A stretch of 64,000 nt of DNA from Nitrosomonas oligotropha (GTDB lineage Bacteria > Pseudomonadota > Gammaproteobacteria > Burkholderiales > Nitrosomonadaceae). How positions within the stretch are numbered: position 1 is the stretch's first letter; the number at the start of each line of letters is the position of its first letter. A model generated the notes under the pieces. The model worked only from the letters and a program-made list of their open reading frames with translations. It was not told where the DNA came from and did not search any database. The position numbers and the translations under genes were made by a program. Positions 1-8,983 of the stretch are shown here, piece by piece. The stretch covers positions 124,001 to 188,000 of the forward strand of contig NZ_FNOE01000003.1 in NCBI RefSeq assembly GCF_900106555.1, read 5' to 3'.

Positions 1-76
1 AATTATCAATCCGCTGATCGTTTTCTTCTTCTCCTATGCATTCTTTGACGATTGATACAGGGGATTGAGTATTCAT
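1..76 (-). CDS. rluC: RluC, 23S rRNA pseudouridine synthase (N-terminal fragment)
   Basis: The minus strand from position 76 opens with ATG and reads 25 codons before leaving the window. The peptide ends in QRIDN, the start of the S4-like RNA-binding segment that opens RluC/RluD-type pseudouridine synthases (E. coli RluC has GQRIDNFL here). RluC makes pseudouridines in 23S rRNA. It diverges from rne, the same arrangement as in E. coli, which is the strongest support for the call. No strong ribosome binding site precedes the ATG. Only the N terminus is visible, so RluC versus another S4-containing synthase rests on this short match and on synteny. Confidence 0.75.
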   Translation of the reverse strand, partial: MNTQSPVSIVKECIGEEENDQRIDN

Positions 77-535
77 TGTCACATTTTTGATTATTTCGGT
101 TATTGATGCAAAGAAATGCAGATTTCTGACAAAAATCTAAAGATTTTACTCATTTCTTTTTAAAGTTGTTGCTGTAAAATCTACCGGCTATACTCACTAC
201 CAGCAGCGTTAATAATATTGACATAAAACAAAGTTCTGTTTGGAACTTTATGTAAAATCTGTTACCTTAAACGGGGACAATAAAACCTACTAAGTAACGA
301 GGACAATAAAACCTGCTAAGTAGAGCATGGGCGAGCTTTAATGACTTCGACACAAAAAATTTCACCAATAAGAATAAGATATTGAAATATAACAATAAAA
401 TAATTAGATTGATAAATAAGCATACAATAAAATTATTAAATCAAAGCCTCGTCATTACAACTACGCATACCAAAAAAATCTAACCGAAGAAATTGCGGAT
501 AGTGTATTTATAAATAGAACACGTAAGGCTTGTAA
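77..535. other. rluC/rne divergent intergenic region
   Basis: This 459-base AT-rich spacer separates divergent rluC and rne and holds no credible ORF. It presumably carries both promoters and a long rne leader; in E. coli the rne 5' UTR mediates autoregulation, but no sequence match to that leader is evident. Visible structure: an inverted repeat AAAGTTC/GAACTTT at about 230-249, and a tandem direct repeat at 275-322 (listed separately). No promoter could be assigned with confidence. Confidence 0.6.
275..322. repeat. Tandem 22 bp direct repeat, period 26
   Basis: Two copies of a 22-base unit beginning GGACAATAAAACCT and ending CTAAGTA lie at 275-296 and 301-322. They differ at one base (A versus G at unit position 15) and are separated by 4 bases. 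The function is unknown. Multiple short terminal repeats of this sort are known at ends of IS21-family elements, so a decayed IS end is one possibility; a protein-binding site in the rne leader is another. No transposase gene is nearby. Confidence 0.8.
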
Positions 536-3061
536 ATGAAACGAATGTTATTTAATGCGACCCAACCTGAAGAGTTGCGAGTTGCAATCGTCAATGGTCA
601 GACACTGATCGACCTTGACATAGAATCTATCAGTAAGGAACAACGTAAAAGCAATATCTACAAAGCTGTCATCACACGAATTGAACCCAGTCTGGAAGCC
701 GCATTTGTAGATTATGGCTGCGAACGTCACGGTTTTTTACCCTTCAAAGAAATAGCCTCCTCTTGTCTTGCCGAAAATGGTACCGCCAATGGCCGTATTC
801 AGGATCTATTGCAAGAAGGCCAGGAATTAATCGTACAAGTCGATAAAGATGAGCGTGGCACAAAAGGCGCCGCGCTGACAACCTATATCTCGCTGGCTGG
901 CCGGTATCTGGTTTTAATACCCAACAATCCCAATAGCGGGGGCGTATCACGCCGTATCACCGGTGAAGAACGCAACGATTTACGCGAAGTGATCGCGCAG
1001 CTCCAAGTTCCTGATGGAATGAGCATCATTGCCAGAACTGCCGGAATCGGCCGCAGCACGGAAGAGTTGCAATGGGATTTGAATTACCTGACACAGCTCT
1101 GGTATGCGATTGAGGAAGCAGCCAATCATCAGGATGGTGTTTTTCTGATCTATCAGGAAAGCAGCTTGGTGATTCGCGCGATCCGCGACTATTTCAGCCA
1201 GGAAATCGGTGAAATCTTAATCGACAGCCGCGACATCTATGAACAAGCCAGTCAATTCATGGCGCATGTCATGCCCGCCAATGTTGATCGCCTGAAGTTT
1301 TATCACGACGATGTGCCGCTTTTTTCACGCTTTCAGATCGAACATCAGATAGAAACGGCCTATTCCAGGCAGGTTACGCTTCCTTCCGGCGGCGCAATTG
1401 TGATTGATCACACAGAAGCGTTGGTATCGGTTGACGTCAACTCAGCACGCGCTATCCGTGGATTGGATATTGAACATACTGCTTTAAATACCAATCTTGA
1501 AGCCGCTGATGAAATCGCCCGGCAATTGCGCTTGCGCGACTTGGGCGGATTGATCGTCATCGACTTTATTGATATGGATGTGCAGCGCAATCAACGTGAA
1601 GTTGAAGCCAGGTTACACGAAGCATTGCGGCAAGATCGCGCGCGCATCCAAGTTGGAAAAATATCGCGTTTTGGCCTTCTGGAGTTATCACGGCAACGCC
1701 TGCGCCCTTCCCTGGGTGAAAGCAATTATATTCCGTGCACACGCTGCCAAGGTACCGGATTTATCCGCGGAACCGATTCTTCGGCACTGCATGTGCTAAG
1801 AATCATCCAGGAAGAAGCCATGAAAGAAAACACCAGTGCATTGCACGTCCAGCTTCCAGTGGATGTGGCCACTTACCTTCTGAATGAGAAGCGAGCGGAA
1901 ATTTATGATATTGAAGTGCGACAGCGGATCAGTATCGTCCTCATACCTAATATCCATATTGAAACACCCACATACAATATCACTCGAATACGCCACGAAG
2001 ACAGCAAAGCAAACGAATCCGTAGCAAGTTATAAGCTGGTCGAAAAAAATACCGAGGAAAACAACCTGGTCGTTTCCGAGCAAAGAAACAAGCCCACCCG
2101 CCCTCAAGCCGCAGTCCAAGGCATAACACCCGCTCAACCTGCACCGATCCGCGAAGATAGATCACGCGATACCTCGCTGCTGGATAAATTTTTCAGCTGG
2201 TTTAAGCCCGCACACAGCGAAGAAGCAAGGATTGATCTTGAAGAAAAGCCGGTTGATATGGATAAAACCCGGCAGCAGGAGCGCGGACGCTCGCGCGGAC
2301 GGCGTGGACGCAACCGGAATGAACGCAAAGATACTTCCGCACAAAAACCAGCCAAGCAAAACGATGCCCCAGATTCAACCGGTGCAGCGCAGGATTTCAA
2401 TAATCCGGAATCCGGACAATCACCGCAATATCCGGTAGCCGCAGAATCCCCAAGGAACAATCCGAGGAGAACCGCTCAGCCAGTGACCGCAGACTTTGTG
2501 GAAGCCGCCGAGATTAACGATCTTTCTGCTGCGGAAACCGAAAGCGCTGAAGGCAACGTTACGAAAACCGATGAACGCAGACGAAATCGCCGGCATCGTG
2601 GCAATAAAAACCGCGACAATAACGGACCAGGAATAAATGCTGCGGAAAACCACGAAACTGTGACGGACGAAGCGCCGGGGGATACTGTACAACATGATGA
2701 ATATCCAGTCAGCCTGCAACCGGTGGTGGTAGTAGCGGAAGCTATGCCTGTTAGCGAAGATTCACCGCCTCCCGCTGTTAAAAAGCAATCCAGCAGGAGA
2801 GCACCGGCGGTCGATCAAACCGTGCAAAACAGTATTATTCCACCGGAATCCGCACCAGTTCCAACGCCAATAGCGGAAATCAGTGCACCTAAGGAACTTC
2901 CGGATTTAAGCAAGAGCGGCTTGATCATGATAGAAACACCGCCCGAAAAGGTCGAAATGGTGATTGAAGAAATCATCATCCCTAAAAGACCGCGTAGAAG
3001 GGTTAGAAAAGCCGCTACGACGCCAACTGAACCGCTGATGCAAGTTGAAACGCGCGAATAA
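536..3061 (+). CDS. rne: Ribonuclease E (Rne/Rng family endoribonuclease)
   Basis: RNase E cleaves single-stranded AU-rich RNA, matures rRNA and tRNA and organises the RNA degradosome at the inner membrane. The N-terminal half shows an S1 domain (about residues 38-120), the DNase I-like catalytic region with Asp in LVSVDVNS (about 298) and Asp in IVIDFIDMD (about 341), and the zinc-link CTRCQGTG (about 401-408) that joins protomers in the tetramer. From about residue 500 the protein is low-complexity, with arginine-rich clusters near 581-600, 681-695 and 818-828, likely RNA-binding or partner-binding microdomains. At 841 residues it is shorter than the E. coli protein (1061) but far longer than RNase G, so Rne is preferred. 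It starts at the ATG after a weak AAGG. It converges on polA. Confidence 0.95.
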   Translation: MKRMLFNATQPEELRVAIVNGQTLIDLDIESISKEQRKSNIYKAVITRIEPSLEAAFVDYGCERHGFLPFKEIASSCLAENGTANGRIQDLLQEGQELIVQVDKDERGTKGAALTTYISLAGRYLVLIPNNPNSGGVSRRITGEERNDLREVIAQLQVPDGMSIIARTAGIGRSTEELQWDLNYLTQLWYAIEEAANHQDGVFLIYQESSLVIRAIRDYFSQEIGEILIDSRDIYEQASQFMAHVMPANVDRLKFYHDDVPLFSRFQIEHQIETAYSRQVTLPSGGAIVIDHTEALVSVDVNSARAIRGLDIEHTALNTNLEAADEIARQLRLRDLGGLIVIDFIDMDVQRNQREVEARLHEALRQDRARIQVGKISRFGLLELSRQRLRPSLGESNYIPCTRCQGTGFIRGTDSSALHVLRIIQEEAMKENTSALHVQLPVDVATYLLNEKRAEIYDIEVRQRISIVLIPNIHIETPTYNITRIRHEDSKANESVASYKLVEKNTEENNLVVSEQRNKPTRPQAAVQGITPAQPAPIREDRSRDTSLLDKFFSWFKPAHSEEARIDLEEKPVDMDKTRQQERGRSRGRRGRNRNERKDTSAQKPAKQNDAPDSTGAAQDFNNPESGQSPQYPVAAESPRNNPRRTAQPVTADFVEAAEINDLSAAETESAEGNVTKTDERRRNRRHRGNKNRDNNGPGINAAENHETVTDEAPGDTVQHDEYPVSLQPVVVVAEAMPVSEDSPPPAVKKQSSRRAPAVDQTVQNSIIPPESAPVPTPIAEISAPKELPDLSKSGLIMIETPPEKVEMVIEEIIIPKRPRRRVRKAATTPTEPLMQVETRE

Positions 3062-3076
3062 ACACCTCTAACATGC

Positions 3077-3106
3077 AGCAGGCACACTGAGTTTAATGTG
3101 CCTGCT
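3077..3106. terminator. Hairpin between convergent rne and polA
   Basis: A perfect 10-bp stem (AGCAGGCACA / TGTGCCTGCT) with a 10-base loop spans the last codons of polA and lies 16 bases past the rne stop. There is no clear T-tract on either strand, so termination on both strands is inferred from position, not from a canonical motif. Confidence 0.4.
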
Positions 3107-5834
3107 CCCAATTATCTCCAACACCGACTTCAATCAGCAGCGGAACATCCAGCTGCAGCACATTGCCCATACACGCCGGTAAGGTGTCTTTGACTAATGC
3201 CACCTCATCGTCCGGCACTTCCAGAACCAATTCATCATGCACCTGCATGATCAATTTACTGCGCAATTGCGCTTGGTGCAGCCAGTTTCGCACCGCGATC
3301 ATCGCCAGTTTGATGATATCGGCGGCAGTACCTTGCATCGGCGCATTAATGGCGGCCCGCTCCGCGCCTTGGCGGCGATTTCCATTGGCGTTATTGATTT
3401 CCGGTAACCATAACCGGCGCCCAAGCACGGTTTCAACATACCCCGATTGCCTGGCTTTTTCGCGGGTTTGCCGCATATACGTGTCCACCCCCGGATAGCG
3501 GGCAAAATACCGTTCCATATAAGCACGCGCGGCACTGCGTTCGATGCCGAGTTGAGACGCCAGGCCGAATTCCGACATGCCATAGATCAAACCGAAATTA
3601 ATCACCTTGGCGTAACGGCGCTGCTCCTGATCGACTTGGTCCAGCGGAATCCCGAGAATTTCCGCAGCTGTTGCGCGATGGATATCTTCCCCGGCGGCAA
3701 ATGCCTTGAGTAATCCTTCATCCTGGGAGATGTGCGCCATGATGCGTAACTCGATTTGCGAATAATCCGCAGACACAATTTTGTGACCTGGCGGCGCTAT
3801 GAATGCCTCGCGGATTCTGCGGCCTTCGCTGGTACGCACCGGAATATTCTGCAAATTCGGATCCGAGCTGGCCAGACGACCAGTCACGGCGACCGCCTGG
3901 GCATAATTAGTATGTACCCGGCCGGTATTGCGATCCATCATCAAGGGCAGTTTGTCGGTGTAAGTCGACTTCAGTTTGGCCAGACCGCGATAATCGAGCA
4001 ACAGTTTGGGTAATGGATAATCCAGCGCCAATTGTTGCAGCACATCTTCATCGGTGGAAGGCACGCCAGTGGGCGTTTTTTTGATAACCGGCAGTTTGAG
4101 TTGAGTAAACAAAATTTCCTGAATCTGCTTCGGCGAATTCAGATTGAAGGGTTGTCCCGCAAGCATATGCGCTTGTTGTTCCAGCGTCTGCAATTTTTCG
4201 CCCAGTTCGTGGCTCTGCTTTTGCAGCAGCTTATAATCCAGCAGCACACCGTTGCGTTCAATTTCAAACAGCACATCCAGAACCGGCATCTCTATTTCAC
4301 GATAAATGTAATTCAGCCGTTCTTCCTTTTGAATGCCGGGATATAGCGTTTGGTGCAAGCGCAGTGTGATATCCGCGTCTTCCGCGGCATACTGTGTGGC
4401 GATATCAAGCGCTACTTCGTCAAATCCGATGCGATTCACGCCTTTGCCGGTCACATCGTCATAACTGATCGTTTTCACATCCAAATGTCGCAGCGCTAGA
4501 CTATCCATATTATGCGGCCGGTGCGACTCGAGCACGTACGATTGCAGCAACGTGTCATGCGTAATACCGTTCAACTGAATACCATGATTGGCAAACACAT
4601 GCTTATCGTATTTCAAGTTCTGCCCCAGCTTGGGTTTTGCTTCATCCTCCAGCCAAGGCTTTAATTTATGCAATACCGTTTCAAGTGCAAGCTGTTGCGG
4701 TACACCAGCGTAGTTATGCATCAGCGGAACATACGCCGCATGATGGCTTTCAATACAAAACGAAATCCCCACCAGTTTCGCCTGCATCGGATTGAGGCTG
4801 GTCGTTTCGCTATCGACCGACACCAAGGGCGCTGTATCCAGCCGGGCCAGCCATTCATCCAACTCGCTTTCGGTCAGAATCATTTGGTACATGACGGGGC
4901 AATCCAGTGCAGCTGGAGTGCTTCTATCACTCATCGCGTTGCCCGGCGTTTCATCGGCAACAGTCGATCCGGATTGGTTCTCAATCATCTGCTGGCGCAG
5001 TTCGCGCAAAGACGATTTCATGTCGAGCTGCTCATACAGCTGAATCAATCGCCCAGTATCCTGCGGCTGCGGCGCAAGATCGGTAATTTTGACCGGCAAA
5101 TCGACATCGCATTTAATCGTGATTAACTGGCGCGAGGTATCGAACCAAGCCAGCGCATGGCGTAAATTGTCACCAACCGCGCCCTTAATTTCACCGGCAT
5201 GCGCAATGAGATTTTCCAGCGATCCATACTGCGTGAGCCATTTGACCGCCGTTTTTGGGCCCACTTTTTGCACACCGGGAACATTATCGGAGGTATCACC
5301 AACCAGCATCAAATAATCCAGCATACGATCCGGCGGCACACCAAATTTAACCTGCACGTTCGCTTCATCGAGCACTTCATTGCTCATGGTGTTCACCAAC
5401 GTCACCTGCGCATTCACCAGTTGCGCGATATCCTTATCGCCGGTCGAGATGATGCAACGCATACCAGCAGCGGCGGCTTGTTTGGCCAACGTGCCGATGA
5501 CATCGTCGGCTTCCACATCATCAACAATCAGCATCGGCCATCCCATCGCACGAATGCAAGCATGCAGAGGTTCGATCTGCACCGCCAGATCGGGCGGCAT
5601 CGGCGGCCGGTGCGCTTTATAGTCAGGATACAATTCGTCGCGGAAAGTTTTACCTTTTGCATCAAACACGCACGCGCTATAATCGGCGCGGTAATCCTTG
5701 TGTAAGCGCCGCAACATATTGAGCACGCCATGAATTGCGCCGGTCGGTTCATTGTTATGATTACGTAAATCTGGCAATGCATGAAAAGCGCGATACAAAT
5801 ACGATGAGCCGTCAACCAGCAACAATGTTTTCAT
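3093..5834 (-). CDS. polA: DNA polymerase I
   Basis: This enzyme fills gaps and removes RNA primers during replication and repair. All three modules are present in 913 residues: the 5'-3' nuclease (about 1-290, ending its flap-binding part with a GVQKVGPKTA helix-hairpin-helix), the 3'-5' proofreading domain with its DxE motif (VDSETT, about 340), and the polymerase. Motif A is DYSQIELR, motif B contains RRYAKVINFGLIYG and motif C is VHDEL, all intact. The length matches the family (about 900-930). The start codon is only 15 bases from that of the divergent LOG-family gene. The 3' end forms a shared hairpin with rne. Confidence 0.97.
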   Translation of the reverse strand: MKTLLLVDGSSYLYRAFHALPDLRNHNNEPTGAIHGVLNMLRRLHKDYRADYSACVFDAKGKTFRDELYPDYKAHRPPMPPDLAVQIEPLHACIRAMGWPMLIVDDVEADDVIGTLAKQAAAAGMRCIISTGDKDIAQLVNAQVTLVNTMSNEVLDEANVQVKFGVPPDRMLDYLMLVGDTSDNVPGVQKVGPKTAVKWLTQYGSLENLIAHAGEIKGAVGDNLRHALAWFDTSRQLITIKCDVDLPVKITDLAPQPQDTGRLIQLYEQLDMKSSLRELRQQMIENQSGSTVADETPGNAMSDRSTPAALDCPVMYQMILTESELDEWLARLDTAPLVSVDSETTSLNPMQAKLVGISFCIESHHAAYVPLMHNYAGVPQQLALETVLHKLKPWLEDEAKPKLGQNLKYDKHVFANHGIQLNGITHDTLLQSYVLESHRPHNMDSLALRHLDVKTISYDDVTGKGVNRIGFDEVALDIATQYAAEDADITLRLHQTLYPGIQKEERLNYIYREIEMPVLDVLFEIERNGVLLDYKLLQKQSHELGEKLQTLEQQAHMLAGQPFNLNSPKQIQEILFTQLKLPVIKKTPTGVPSTDEDVLQQLALDYPLPKLLLDYRGLAKLKSTYTDKLPLMMDRNTGRVHTNYAQAVAVTGRLASSDPNLQNIPVRTSEGRRIREAFIAPPGHKIVSADYSQIELRIMAHISQDEGLLKAFAAGEDIHRATAAEILGIPLDQVDQEQRRYAKVINFGLIYGMSEFGLASQLGIERSAARAYMERYFARYPGVDTYMRQTREKARQSGYVETVLGRRLWLPEINNANGNRRQGAERAAINAPMQGTAADIIKLAMIAVRNWLHQAQLRSKLIMQVHDELVLEVPDDEVALVKDTLPACMGNVLQLDVPLLIEVGVGDNWEQAH

Positions 5835-5849
5835 TGATAAGATTTTCCT

Positions 5850-6569
5850 ATGAGCCTATACGATAAACCGGCCACGCATTTGTCTGTGGATAAACCCTGG
5901 TCAGCAAAAGAATCATGGCGCTTGTTCGGCATTATGGCAGAGTTTGTCGAAGGAACAGAACGTCTTGATACCATCCAACCCGCCGTGAGCATTTTCGGTA
6001 GCGCGCGCACCGATCCTAACAGTCCGCACTATAAATTAGCCGAGCAGATTGCCAAGCAGCTTTCCGATGCCGGTTTCGCGGTCATTTCCGGCGGCGGTCC
6101 CGGCATTATGGAAGCCGCCAACAAAGGCGCTTACTATGGCAAATCACCCAGCATCGGATTGAATATTCAGCTGCCACATGAGCAGCATCGCAATGCTTAT
6201 CAGGATATCAGCCAGACTTTCCGGCATTTTTTCGCGCGCAAATATATGTTTGTCAAATTCGCCACGGCTTATGTTGTGCTGCCCGGCGGTTTCGGCACCC
6301 TGGATGAATTGATGGAAGCGCTGACATTGGTACAAACCGGCAAAACCCGCAAGATGCCGATCATTCTGGTGTATTCCCAATTCTGGCGCGGCTTGCTGGA
6401 TTGGTTTCAGAACACTTTGATCACCGAAGGTTTCATATCGGCTGAGGACATGAATCTGATTCAAGTCATTGATGAGCCGGATCAAATCGTCAACGCCATT
6501 TTTAAATACTATGAAAGCAGCGGATTTGAACCGACTGCCGCCGAGCGAGAAATTCAACTCAATCTTTAA
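5850..6569 (+). CDS. LOG family protein (TIGR00730), putative nucleoside 5'-monophosphate phosphoribohydrolase
   Basis: Members of the LOG family cleave the N-glycosidic bond of nucleoside (cytokinin) monophosphates; in bacteria many act on AMP-like substrates as PpnN-type or housekeeping enzymes. The two family signatures are visible in a Rossmann-like fold: GGGPGIMEAANKGA (about residue 80) and PGGFGTLDE (about residue 143). At 239 residues it has the longer N-terminal extension seen in proteobacterial homologues, which supports the upstream ATG at 5850. No strong Shine-Dalgarno is seen. It lies upstream of DUF2782 and thrB on the same strand, with 9 bases or more between them. Substrate cannot be told from sequence. 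Confidence 0.85.
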   Translation: MSLYDKPATHLSVDKPWSAKESWRLFGIMAEFVEGTERLDTIQPAVSIFGSARTDPNSPHYKLAEQIAKQLSDAGFAVISGGGPGIMEAANKGAYYGKSPSIGLNIQLPHEQHRNAYQDISQTFRHFFARKYMFVKFATAYVVLPGGFGTLDELMEALTLVQTGKTRKMPIILVYSQFWRGLLDWFQNTLITEGFISAEDMNLIQVIDEPDQIVNAIFKYYESSGFEPTAAEREIQLNL

Positions 6570-6626
6570 CTGTCAGCGATGATTTTAGGTAGAATACCCG
6601 TTAATCCCGACCCGCCGGTAACCAAC

Positions 6627-7028
6627 ATGATGTACCTGTATCCACTTATTCTTATCTTGGTGATCATTTCTGCACCGCCTGCCACGGCGCAATCTGATCA
6701 GCCGAAGCAAGCTAAAAAGCTTTCGCACCCAGATAACCTCATTCCATTGCCGGAGCCTCCCGAGTTACCTAAAGAATTGGCGGATCCTCCACCACTTCCG
6801 CCGGATATTCAGCCGGATCCCGAACTGGAAACGCAAGTCACCATCATCAAGCGTGGCGAAGATACCATTGAAGAACATCGCGTCAACGGCGAATTGATGA
6901 TGATCAAAGTGATTCCCCGCATCGGTCCGCCGTATTATCTGAAAAAAAACATCAGTCGAGGCCATACGCACGCAGGTGATGCCGGTATTGATGTCAGCCC
7001 GCCGATGTGGCAATTCTTGAAATTTTAA
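6627..7028 (+). CDS. DUF2782 family protein, predicted exported
   Basis: A small protein of about 133 residues with an N-terminal hydrophobic signal (start MMYLYPLILILV, cleavage likely after PPATA) followed by a proline- and acid-rich stretch. A conserved C-terminal block around VTIIKRGEDTIEEHRVNGELMM and VIPRIGPPYYL is typical of DUF2782. Homologues in betaproteobacteria usually sit between polA and thrB, as here. The reading frame opens further upstream at 6579, but the ATG pair at 6627/6630 places the signal peptide at the N terminus and is preferred. Function is unknown; a periplasmic location is inferred. Confidence 0.75.
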   Translation: MMYLYPLILILVIISAPPATAQSDQPKQAKKLSHPDNLIPLPEPPELPKELADPPPLPPDIQPDPELETQVTIIKRGEDTIEEHRVNGELMMIKVIPRIGPPYYLKKNISRGHTHAGDAGIDVSPPMWQFLKF

Positions 7029-7106
7029 CCCCGATAAAGAGCGAAAGCATGTAATCCGATGAAACCTTTCTGTTTCCACTTTTCCGCTTTTTTATTCTGT
7101 TAACCC

Positions 7107-8057
7107 ATGTCAGTTTTTACACCTGTTACCGATAGCCAGCTCACGGTCTGGTTACAAAATTATGCGTTGGGTCAATTGGTCCAACTGCAAGGTATCTCGT
7201 CGGGCATCGAAAATACCAATTATTTCGTCACGACTACGCGAGGCAAATTTGTATTGACGTTGTTCGAGAAACTGACGCGTGACGAGCTACCGTATTATCT
7301 GAATCTGATGGCACATTTATCCCGGCATGGCATTCCCTGCCCCGCGCCGGTTGCGATGTTGGATCAGCAGTTACTGGGCGAGCTCAACGGCAAACCGGCA
7401 ACGATCGTAACCTGCCTGCCGGGGCAATCCGTTATGCATCCCGTTGCGGAACACTGCGCGGAAGTTGGCCGGATGCTGGCTCGAATGCATGTGGCAGGCA
7501 GCTCGTATCCGGAACGAATGAATAACCCGCGAGGACTCCCTTGGTGGCAAGCCAGAGCGCCTGAGATTGCACCTTTTCTTTCCACTGACGAGCAATCCCT
7601 GCTTGCGGCAGAATTGAATTTCCAACAATCGCAGCAAACCGGCGCACTACCGGGCGGCGTTATTCACGCCGACTTGTTCCGCGACAATATTCTGTTTACC
7701 GGACATATCATCGGCGGCGTCATCGATTTTTATTTCGCCTGCAACGATGCATTCTTGTATGATCTGGCCATCACGGTCAACGACTGGTGCATGACTGAGA
7801 ACAAAGTCTTGGATGAATCATGCACGCTAGCGCTGATTAAAGCCTATCATGCTGTACGTCCGCTCAACGCGGCCGAACACGATGCCTGGCCAGCTATGCT
7901 GCGTGCCGGCGCTCTGCGTTTCTGGGTATCCCGTTTATACGACTATCATTTACCACGCCCGGGGGAATTGACACACGCCAAAGATCCGGCGCATTTCCGG
8001 GATATATTGAAAAATCATGCACGCGATTCAGTAAAACTACAACAGCTCTGGATATAA
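7107..8057 (+). CDS. thrB: Homoserine kinase (ThrB, aminoglycoside phosphotransferase-fold type)
   Basis: It phosphorylates homoserine to O-phosphohomoserine, the penultimate step of threonine synthesis. The 316-residue protein has the kinase-like fold used by the betaproteobacterial form: an N-terminal lobe with FVLTLFEK (phosphate-binding strand region), the catalytic loop [14 protein letters not shown] (about 185-198) and the metal-binding GVIDFYF (about 205-211). It is not the GHMP-type ThrB of E. coli. The neighbours DUF2782 and polA fit the usual betaproteobacterial context. No clear Shine-Dalgarno precedes the ATG at 7107. Confidence 0.92.
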   Translation: MSVFTPVTDSQLTVWLQNYALGQLVQLQGISSGIENTNYFVTTTRGKFVLTLFEKLTRDELPYYLNLMAHLSRHGIPCPAPVAMLDQQLLGELNGKPATIVTCLPGQSVMHPVAEHCAEVGRMLARMHVAGSSYPERMNNPRGLPWWQARAPEIAPFLSTDEQSLLAAELNFQQSQQTGALPGGVIHADLFRDNILFTGHIIGGVIDFYFACNDAFLYDLAITVNDWCMTENKVLDESCTLALIKAYHAVRPLNAAEHDAWPAMLRAGALRFWVSRLYDYHLPRPGELTHAKDPAHFRDILKNHARDSVKLQQLWI

Positions 8058-8101
8058 CGCTCGATTAAAACCGTTTACTGAAATTAACTGGAGAAACATT
8101 A

Positions 8102-8965
8102 ATGGAAATTCATCAAGTTCACGCAAAACAAGGATTGCAATGGATTCTAAGCGGTTTCTACATGTTTCGTAGAGCACCGCTGGCTTGGATTTTTGTGTGC
8201 TTCACCTTGATGTTGATCGCCATATCGATGTCATTGATCCCGTTACTGGGAAAATTTATTTTCACCCTGGTTTCACCGGTATTTCTGGCGGGGATCATGC
8301 TGGGATGCAAGGACATGGAACAAGGCAAGTCACTGGATATGACACACTTATTCGTTGCCTTCAAAACCAATGCCGTGCCGCTCATTACGATCGGCGGAAT
8401 TTATTTGATCGGGCAGATTCTCATCATCGGTCTGGTCATGTTGATCGGCGGTTCCCAAATGACGGACATGATGCTCTATGGCAAGCGGGTCGACGAAAGT
8501 GAGCTGATGGGCGTGATGAGCAGTTTCCTGACATCCTCCTTGATTGCACTGACGCTTTCCATTCCATTGATGATGGCTTCCTGGTTCTCACCGTTGCTGG
8601 TTGTGTTTGATAACGTACCGCCCATTATAGCCATGCAAAAAAGCTTTTTTGCCTGCCTGAGAAACTTCATTCCATTTCAGTTGTATGGCGTCACGCTCAT
8701 CGTGTTGACTATCATCAGTGTAATGCCATACGGTGCCGGTCTGATCATCCTGATTCCTACCATTTTCGCGTCCATTTACGTCAGCTACAAAGATATTTTC
8801 CTGAATGAACCCATCCGCTTCAAAAACAACCCATCCGAAGCGGATTTACAAAAGGCCAATTGGGGTGATGCCGATCAGCAACCGGAACAACATGAGCCTG
8901 AAGCCAAGCAGGAAACGACTACAACCGGAAATAAACCTCAGGATAAGGACCAAAACGACCGCTGA
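8102..8965 (+). CDS. BPSS1780 family membrane protein
   Basis: A 287-residue integral membrane protein. Hydrophobic segments lie near residues 27-47, 49-72, 95-120, 145-165, 195-215 and 217-232, followed by a charged, glutamine-rich cytoplasmic tail from about 245. The N terminus (QVHAKQGLQWILSGF) matches the signature of the BPSS1780 family, conserved in betaproteobacteria and of unknown function. GGAGAAAC before the ATG gives a good ribosome binding site. It follows thrB by 44 bases, so cotranscription is plausible. Confidence 0.8.
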   Translation: MEIHQVHAKQGLQWILSGFYMFRRAPLAWIFVCFTLMLIAISMSLIPLLGKFIFTLVSPVFLAGIMLGCKDMEQGKSLDMTHLFVAFKTNAVPLITIGGIYLIGQILIIGLVMLIGGSQMTDMMLYGKRVDESELMGVMSSFLTSSLIALTLSIPLMMASWFSPLLVVFDNVPPIIAMQKSFFACLRNFIPFQLYGVTLIVLTIISVMPYGAGLIILIPTIFASIYVSYKDIFLNEPIRFKNNPSEADLQKANWGDADQQPEQHEPEAKQETTTTGNKPQDKDQNDR

Positions 8966-8983
8966 GCACGCGCATACAGCGCG

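Noticed and set aside
218-223. TTGACA as -35 of an rne promoter
   Set aside because: No -10-like hexamer lies 16-18 bases downstream; the nearest TAAAAT is 29 bases away.
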